Shown: one piece after another, positions 13,846 through 18,050 of the stretch
Layout of the letters: each line of letters starts with the position of its first letter
Position numbering within the stretch: the stretch's first letter is position 1
NCBI GenBank assembly: GCA_035602605.1
Contig: DATNLZ010000025.1
Span: forward strand, 1 to 18,050
Length of the DNA: 18,050 nt
Origin: DASQHY01 sp035602605
GTDB lineage: Bacteria > Acidobacteriota > Terriglobia > Acidiferrales > UBA7541
Reading direction: 5' to 3'
Position numbers and translations under genes: made by a program
Notes under the pieces: model-generated
The model's input: only the letters and a program-made list of their open reading frames with translations
Databases searched by the model: none
What the model was told of the DNA's origin: nothing

Positions 13846-15312
13846 ATGCGAAGAGCAATAGTGATGTGCGTTGCGATTGTTGGTGTAGCTTTGGCGCTGA
13901 GGGCGACTTCTCGGTCGAATCGGTCTTCCAGCATTCTTTCGGTTCAGCATGTGCTCTTGTTGAGCATTGACGGTGCCCATGCCTTGGACGTCGCGAAATA
14001 TGTCGCGTCTAACCCTCGCTCGGCGCTCGCAGAGCTAAGTGGCATGGCTGTGACATACACCAACGCCTCTCTTCCCATAGGTGATTTTTTCCCGGGAGTG
14101 CTGTCCTTCACTACCGGGGGCACGCCGAACTCAACAGGGGTGTGGTACGACGTGGGTTACGACCGGTCGTTATCCCCTCCGGGCTCGAACTGTACCAAGG
14201 TGGGCACCGAGTTTGTGTATGACGAAAAGCTCGATCTTAACGTTAACGTTGTCGACGGCGGAGGCGGCCTCGATCCTGCCAAGCTTCCACTCGACCCGAA
14301 AAAGGGATGCACGCCGGTTTATCCGCACGATTTCGTGCGCGTAAACACGATCTTCGACGTGGTTAAGGCCGCCGGAAAGCGCACCGCTTGGTCCGACAAA
14401 CACTGGGCTTGCGAGCTCGTTACCGGTCATTCGGGTAAGGGAGTGGACGACTTTTACGTTCGCGAAGTCGGCACGGGCAAAATCTCCAGCGATCTGGCCC
14501 GGACAGCAAAGGTCGACGATGCCAGGGTTCAGGCAATCATCAATGAGATCGACGGATTTGATCACGCCCGGGCAGAGCATGTGGGAGTGCCGGGTATTTT
14601 CGGAATGACTTTTCAAACTCTAGCAGTGGCACAAAAACTACCTGGTGATGGCTATGGCGACGCGGCCGGCACGCCCAGCGCCGCCGTGCTAAGTGCGCTA
14701 AAGCACACCGACGAGTCGATCAGCAAATTGCTGAGCGAATTGAAAGCACAAAATCTCTTGTCGTCCACCTTAATTGTTGTAACCGCTGTCCATGGTGATT
14801 CCCCGATCAATCCGAAACTGTCCCGAAAAATCGACGATGATCTTATCCCTAAGATGGTGGGCGAAAACTTACTGGCGGAGGCCGTTCAGGATACGGAGGC
14901 GTTTTTGTGGTTGAAAGACCAGAGCCAAACGGCAAGAGTCGTAGCGCTCCTCAGCCAGCCGGAGAACAGAAGGAGAGCCGCTATCAATGAAATCGTTTGG
15001 GGAGAAGCGTTGAAATTGCAGTACAACGATCCTCTCAAGGATGGGCGCACACCAGACATCATTGTAAAACCTCTAGTTGGGGTTTTTTACGCGGGAGCAA
15101 AGTCCGACAAAATTGCCGAACACGGTGGTTTCTATACCGAGGACGTGAACGTTCCCCTTCTGCTTGCAAATCCTGGGCTGAAGGCAGCGGTAGTCAAGAT
15201 TCCCGTGTCACTGACCTCAGTCGCGCCAACGATTCTCCAGGTACTAGGGCTTGATCCTCAGGACTTGGAGGCCGTCCGAATGGAAAAGACGCCGCCGCTA
15301 CCAGCCCTTTGA
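13846..15312 (+). CDS. secreted alkaline-phosphatase/nucleotide-pyrophosphatase superfamily protein, nucleophile apparently replaced
   Basis: A 488-residue exported protein of the type I phosphodiesterase/phosphatase fold, with GGAG eight bases before ATG 13846 and a signal-like N-terminus. Recognisable elements are LLLSIDGAHALD (metal ligand Asp42), VLSFTTGGTPNSTGVWYDVG, YDRSLSPPGSNC, DKHWACE (His186), the GKGVDDFY segment, VVTAVHGDSPINP (His316) and EHGGFYTEDVNVPLLLANP (His426). These follow a bacterial subfamily often annotated 'alkaline phosphatase family protein'. In relatives as I remember them, the nucleophile Ser/Thr lies in a P-S-D-S-F-P-G-type motif just before the GG(T/S)P segment; here this reads P-I-G-D-F-F-P-G with Phe81 in the nucleophile position. 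TTT differs from the Ser codon TCT by one base. If correct, it may be inactive, bind without cleaving, or use another residue. A broken alpha/beta hydrolase begins right after its stop. Confidence 0.85.
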   Translation: MRRAIVMCVAIVGVALALRATSRSNRSSSILSVQHVLLLSIDGAHALDVAKYVASNPRSALAELSGMAVTYTNASLPIGDFFPGVLSFTTGGTPNSTGVWYDVGYDRSLSPPGSNCTKVGTEFVYDEKLDLNVNVVDGGGGLDPAKLPLDPKKGCTPVYPHDFVRVNTIFDVVKAAGKRTAWSDKHWACELVTGHSGKGVDDFYVREVGTGKISSDLARTAKVDDARVQAIINEIDGFDHARAEHVGVPGIFGMTFQTLAVAQKLPGDGYGDAAGTPSAAVLSALKHTDESISKLLSELKAQNLLSSTLIVVTAVHGDSPINPKLSRKIDDDLIPKMVGENLLAEAVQDTEAFLWLKDQSQTARVVALLSQPENRRRAAINEIVWGEALKLQYNDPLKDGRTPDIIVKPLVGVFYAGAKSDKIAEHGGFYTEDVNVPLLLANPGLKAAVVKIPVSLTSVAPTILQVLGLDPQDLEAVRMEKTPPLPAL

Positions 15313-16294
15313 GGGACGCCCGGGCGTTCGCTCAACATCTATTGTTCAGGCGAAGGGCGGACCTGCAGTAATTTTGGACACAGGCGGGACTGCCCCCGGC
15401 TACAGCAATCTACTCTCCCAGAGGCAAATTGCGCAGTTCACGCGTACCTGCAGGTTCGATCGCGCCGGGCTGGGCTGGAGTGATCCGAGCCCAGTTGAGC
15501 AAACAAGCGCGGCAATCGCGGAGGACTTGCACCTACTGTTGCATGCCGCCGGCGTTCCTCCTCCGTACGTCTTGGTCGGTGGATCGTTCAGCGGTTTCAA
15601 TGTTCGCGTTTTTGCAGGTAAATACCCATCAGAAGTTTCAGGGGCGGTTCTGGTGGATTCGGCACACGAAGACCAATACCGTTACGAGCCACGTGCTACG
15701 CTCGCCCCCTTCAATCGGCTTCCAAAGCAGATCCGAAATCTGCTTTGCGCAGGTGTGCCGCTGGCGGCCCGAGTCGGGCTAGTACGGCTCCTCTTGCACG
15801 GATCCCAACCTCTCGCCGGAACCAACCACCAGGATTCACGAGCGAACAGGCGGTCACCCTCCGTGGCCTTGAACTCCAAACGAAATCGTTTGTCGTTGCC
15901 GCGGTCTGCAATTTTGAGGAGAAGAGTCCGGCGCAGGCGAGGGCCGCAGGCAACCTGGGAGACCGCCCACTGATTATTCTGACAGCGGGGCGACCTTTTT
16001 CAGAGTAGACCTCATGCCCCTTCGGAGCACCACGTGGCATGAAAATGCGGCGGTACGCAAAAATTATGCACTGAATACAAAAGACTTAGTCCTATTTTCA
16101 TGACAGGTGATCCGGAAACGGACAAAGAGCTAGCGGCTTTTCACGACATCTGGGTCCATCAATTGCAGCCACAACTCGCTCGGCTCTCGACTCGAGGACG
16201 ACAGGTTATTGTAGAGAACGGCGGACATCAGATCGACTCGGACGCGGTGATCAAGGCCGTTCATGAAGTGGTCATGCAGATTCGCGAGAACTAG
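15313..16294 (+). pseudogene. alpha/beta hydrolase, broken by frameshifts and a 97-bp insertion
   Basis: The gene survives in four pieces. Directly after the phosphatase stop, frame 1 reads GRSLNIYCSGEG, the usual strand before the oxyanion region, with no start codon and no N-terminal membrane helix. At about 15355 the frame changes to GPAVILDTGG, then CRFDRAGLGWSDPSP, LHAAGVPPPYVLVGGSFSGF (nucleophile Ser in GGSFSG), VRVFAGKYP and VLVDSAHEDQY. Between about 15780 and 15835 it shifts again to NQPPGFTSEQAVTLRGLELQ through RPLIILTAGRPF. A 97-bp insertion then separates this from DPETDKELAAFHDIW and RQVIVENGGHQIDSDAV (catalytic His in GGH), ending at 16294. All elements of the hydrolase are present in order but no continuous protein can be made. 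The missing N-terminus suggests a deletion at the junction with the phosphatase gene. Confidence 0.82.
15994..16100 (+). repeat. 97-bp insertion flanked by imperfect 9/10-bp direct repeats
   Basis: CCTTTTTCA (15994-16002) and CCTATTTTCA (16091-16100) bound the insertion in the hydrolase. Removing one repeat with the intervening DNA (97 bases, so frame-breaking) restores LTAGRPIFMTGDPETDKEL, as expected for the family. Inside, CATGCC (16013-16018) pairs with GGCATG (16036-16041) around a loop containing the palindrome CACGTG. It resembles a target-site duplication around a small non-autonomous element, though no matching terminal inverted repeats are visible. Confidence 0.5.
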
Positions 16295-16417
16295 AGAAGG
16301 AGCGAATCACGTGTCGTGCGAGATTGCCCAATGCCTGGTTGCATTGCGTTGAAAACCGCTGGATGGAGTTTCTGCGTATCACAGTTCCCTGAGCCGCTGC
16401 TCCAGGCTGCGTCGGAA

Positions 16418-18050
16418 CTAATGAAGCTTCGCGTACTCGGCTTTCGCGGCGATGAGAATGGGGATGTCAGGGTCGGAGTCTTTCCAGAGGGTGAGGAAAT
16501 CCTGGTAGGCACTCTTTGCCTTGGTCTTATCTCCCGACAAAGCCAACGCCCTGCCTAACTGCAGGTGCGCCAGCGCGCCTATGGGATCGCTGACCACGAC
16601 ACTGCGGCCATCGAGAATTTTCTGGAATTCCGCGGCGGCTTCGGAGCCTTGGTGTGTGGCCAAGTAGGCCAAACCACGCACATAGATCGGATAGAAGTTT
16701 CCGATAAACATGGGAGCGCCAGAGGGCGGCGTGCCTCGATCATATGGCCTGGCAAGTTGTAGCAGTTCGATAGCCTTGGAAGCGCTGCCCCCTTTCGAAT
16801 CGTCATTCAGCGCGAGAAGTGCGCGTATCTGCGGCAGATAAATAAATTGGACCGCTGAGTCCTCCGGAAAGCGCGTGTCCAGATCCTTCGCGAGTGCTCG
16901 TGAGCGGGAAGGTTCCCCAGAGAGAGCCAGGGCGAAGGCAGCGCCGTATTCCACGTCCCGGTCGGTTGAAAGGTCCACTGCGGCCGTCGCGCTCTTTTTA
17001 GCGGCAGACACATTCCCGAAAAAGGCCTCCCATAGTGCCGGTCCGATTTCTATTAGAGCTTTCCTTCTCCGCTGGGCCGGATGCTGATTCAAGTCCGCCG
17101 CACGCTGGGCCATCGACTTCGCCTTCTCCAGTTGACCGGAATATGCCCAGACGAAAGCCTGTCGGTCGGCGATCAGGTCTTCGGCACCGGATTCTTTCTG
17201 ACCCAGAGCCACTTCCCGATCCATTCCCGCTTGGTCCCCTTTTAGAAAGGCAATGTCATATCGCTGGAGCAAAAGCTCTGGGATTTCAAGTTTGCGCTCG
17301 TAGGCTCGGTGCAGGACGTTCTCGGCTTCTCCCAAGCGACCAGCGAATTGTTCGTTGAAGGCAAGCTGAAGATACCCGATGGAAAAGTCCGGATCGATCT
17401 CGACCAGTTGCTTGGCTACCTCGACGCCTTTTTCGTATTGGCCGAAAGTAGGGTACAGCATTGCGCCCAAGAGCCCGTGTGGGACTTTCTCACGAGGATA
17501 AGTGTGAAGCCACAACTCACAGGTCTGTAGCGCCTTTTCCAAGTTTCCCGTCACCTGCAGTTCGTAGGTGGCCGTGATAAAGAACTTCTCCTGGTCGCTG
17601 GCGCGATCCCGCAACTCATAGGCTTTCTTGTTGCTTTCCGCGGCGAGCGCCGGCTGTCCCAGAAGACCATAAGTGAATCCTAGCGACGCGTGGGCCATCG
17701 CGAATTGTGGATCTTTTTCAATGGCCTCCTTGAATAGCGGCACAGAGGCGGCAAGATCGCCATCAGAAGTCAAATGCTTCGACGCTGCGCTATAAGCTTT
17801 CAAGGCTTCGAGTGACGACGTAGTGGCCTCTTCGAGCGGGGTGTCGTGCTGCTTGACCGTGGCGAGCGATTCGCCGACTCGGGTTCTGAATTTACTGGCA
17901 ATTTGACTCAGAGCATTCAGGACGTCTTCTTTTGTCGCTGCTTGCACCTGCTCCTCATCGAGGACGTTTCCGGTGCGGCAGTTCTTTGCGCGTAACCCCA
18001 ATACGTACTGGCTGCCGAGGCTTACAATCGAGCCCTCCAAGACCGCAGCA
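16418..18050 (-). CDS. TolB-like/TPR C-terminal region of a Ser/Thr kinase-type receptor (5' end outside window)
   Basis: The frame is open to the right edge, so the start lies outside; the TTG at 18040 is not a convincing start. The visible 540 or so residues begin with the end of a TolB-N-like domain (EGSIVSLGSQYVLGLRAKNC, LDEEQVQAATKEDVLNALSQ), continue through TPLEEATTSSLEALKAYSAA, and then consist of about eight to ten tetratricopeptide-type helix pairs (examples: AMAHASLGFTYGLLGQPALA, SIGYLQLAFNEQFAGRLGEA, ALAHLQLGRALALSGDKTKA). The stop is at 16418. In Acidobacteriota this arrangement typically follows an N-terminal PknB-like kinase domain in one long protein; the kinase part is not visible, so this is an inference. 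The TPR array would bind partner proteins. No frameshift is seen. The end lies 123 bp from the convergent hydrolase pseudogene. Confidence 0.85.
   Translation of the reverse strand, partial: AAVLEGSIVSLGSQYVLGLRAKNCRTGNVLDEEQVQAATKEDVLNALSQIASKFRTRVGESLATVKQHDTPLEEATTSSLEALKAYSAASKHLTSDGDLAASVPLFKEAIEKDPQFAMAHASLGFTYGLLGQPALAAESNKKAYELRDRASDQEKFFITATYELQVTGNLEKALQTCELWLHTYPREKVPHGLLGAMLYPTFGQYEKGVEVAKQLVEIDPDFSIGYLQLAFNEQFAGRLGEAENVLHRAYERKLEIPELLLQRYDIAFLKGDQAGMDREVALGQKESGAEDLIADRQAFVWAYSGQLEKAKSMAQRAADLNQHPAQRRRKALIEIGPALWEAFFGNVSAAKKSATAAVDLSTDRDVEYGAAFALALSGEPSRSRALAKDLDTRFPEDSAVQFIYLPQIRALLALNDDSKGGSASKAIELLQLARPYDRGTPPSGAPMFIGNFYPIYVRGLAYLATHQGSEAAAEFQKILDGRSVVVSDPIGALAHLQLGRALALSGDKTKAKSAYQDFLTLWKDSDPDIPILIAAKAEYAKLH

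Noticed and set aside
1..18050. CRISPR arrays, phage modules, toxin-antitoxin pairs, or biosynthetic clusters
   Set aside because: No regularly spaced repeats, no phage structural genes, no recognisable small paired operons and no synthase modules were seen on either strand.

Overview
The window looks like chromosomal DNA of a soil-type Acidobacteriota bacterium. This is an inference from family content: a roughly 1,100-residue Oar-like TonB-dependent receptor with an N-terminal carboxypeptidase-regulatory domain and a C-terminus ending RQIQFALKFVW, the TolB-like/TPR tail of a Ser/Thr kinase, a membrane-tethered LuxR regulator paired with a DUF4199 protein, and several secreted hydrolases. 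No ribosomal marker is present to prove it.

Layout. 1-2,280 is a graveyard: the C-terminus of an unrecognised protein, a rhomboid-like tail, the last strands of a TonB receptor overlapping a YfiR/DUF4154 gene that carries one frameshift, and the C-terminus of a serine recombinase with an in-frame stop. 2,281-3,591 is an intact secreted Xaa-Pro aminopeptidase (M24B). 3,592-4,488 holds a Ser/Thr kinase stub cut off after the glycine loop and the VALK lysine, plus unrecognised sequence. 4,489-5,064 is an intact TMEM175/DUF1211 membrane protein. 5,065-5,706 has no gene but contains two pieces of a tRNA-Ala-like sequence. 5,707-6,852 (minus strand) is the LuxR/DUF4199 pair, the DUF4199 gene carrying one frameshift. 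7,152-8,807 is a secreted YtcJ-type amidohydrolase, followed by an MmgE/PrpD scrap and then the large TonB-dependent receptor (9,285-12,575). 12,764-15,312 carries two tandem paralogous small secreted proteins (the second truncated) and a secreted phosphodiesterase/phosphatase-superfamily protein with an apparently substituted nucleophile. 15,313-16,294 is a broken alpha/beta hydrolase with a 97-bp insertion. 16,418 to the right edge (minus strand) is the TPR half of a Ser/Thr kinase that starts outside the window.

How it fits together. The intact genes mostly encode exported or envelope proteins (peptidase, amidohydrolase, receptor, small secreted proteins, phosphatase-like enzyme), which suggests scavenging of extracellular organic matter. 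No complete defence, secretion or biosynthetic system is visible. The most unusual points are the number of gene fragments, the tandem secreted family of unknown function, the substituted phosphatase-family active site, the tRNA-Ala remnants, and the membrane-tethered LuxR/DUF4199 module. Three of the frameshifts (YfiR, DUF4199, PrpD) are each explained by one missing C/G in a short C or G run, so assembly error must be excluded before these are called biological.
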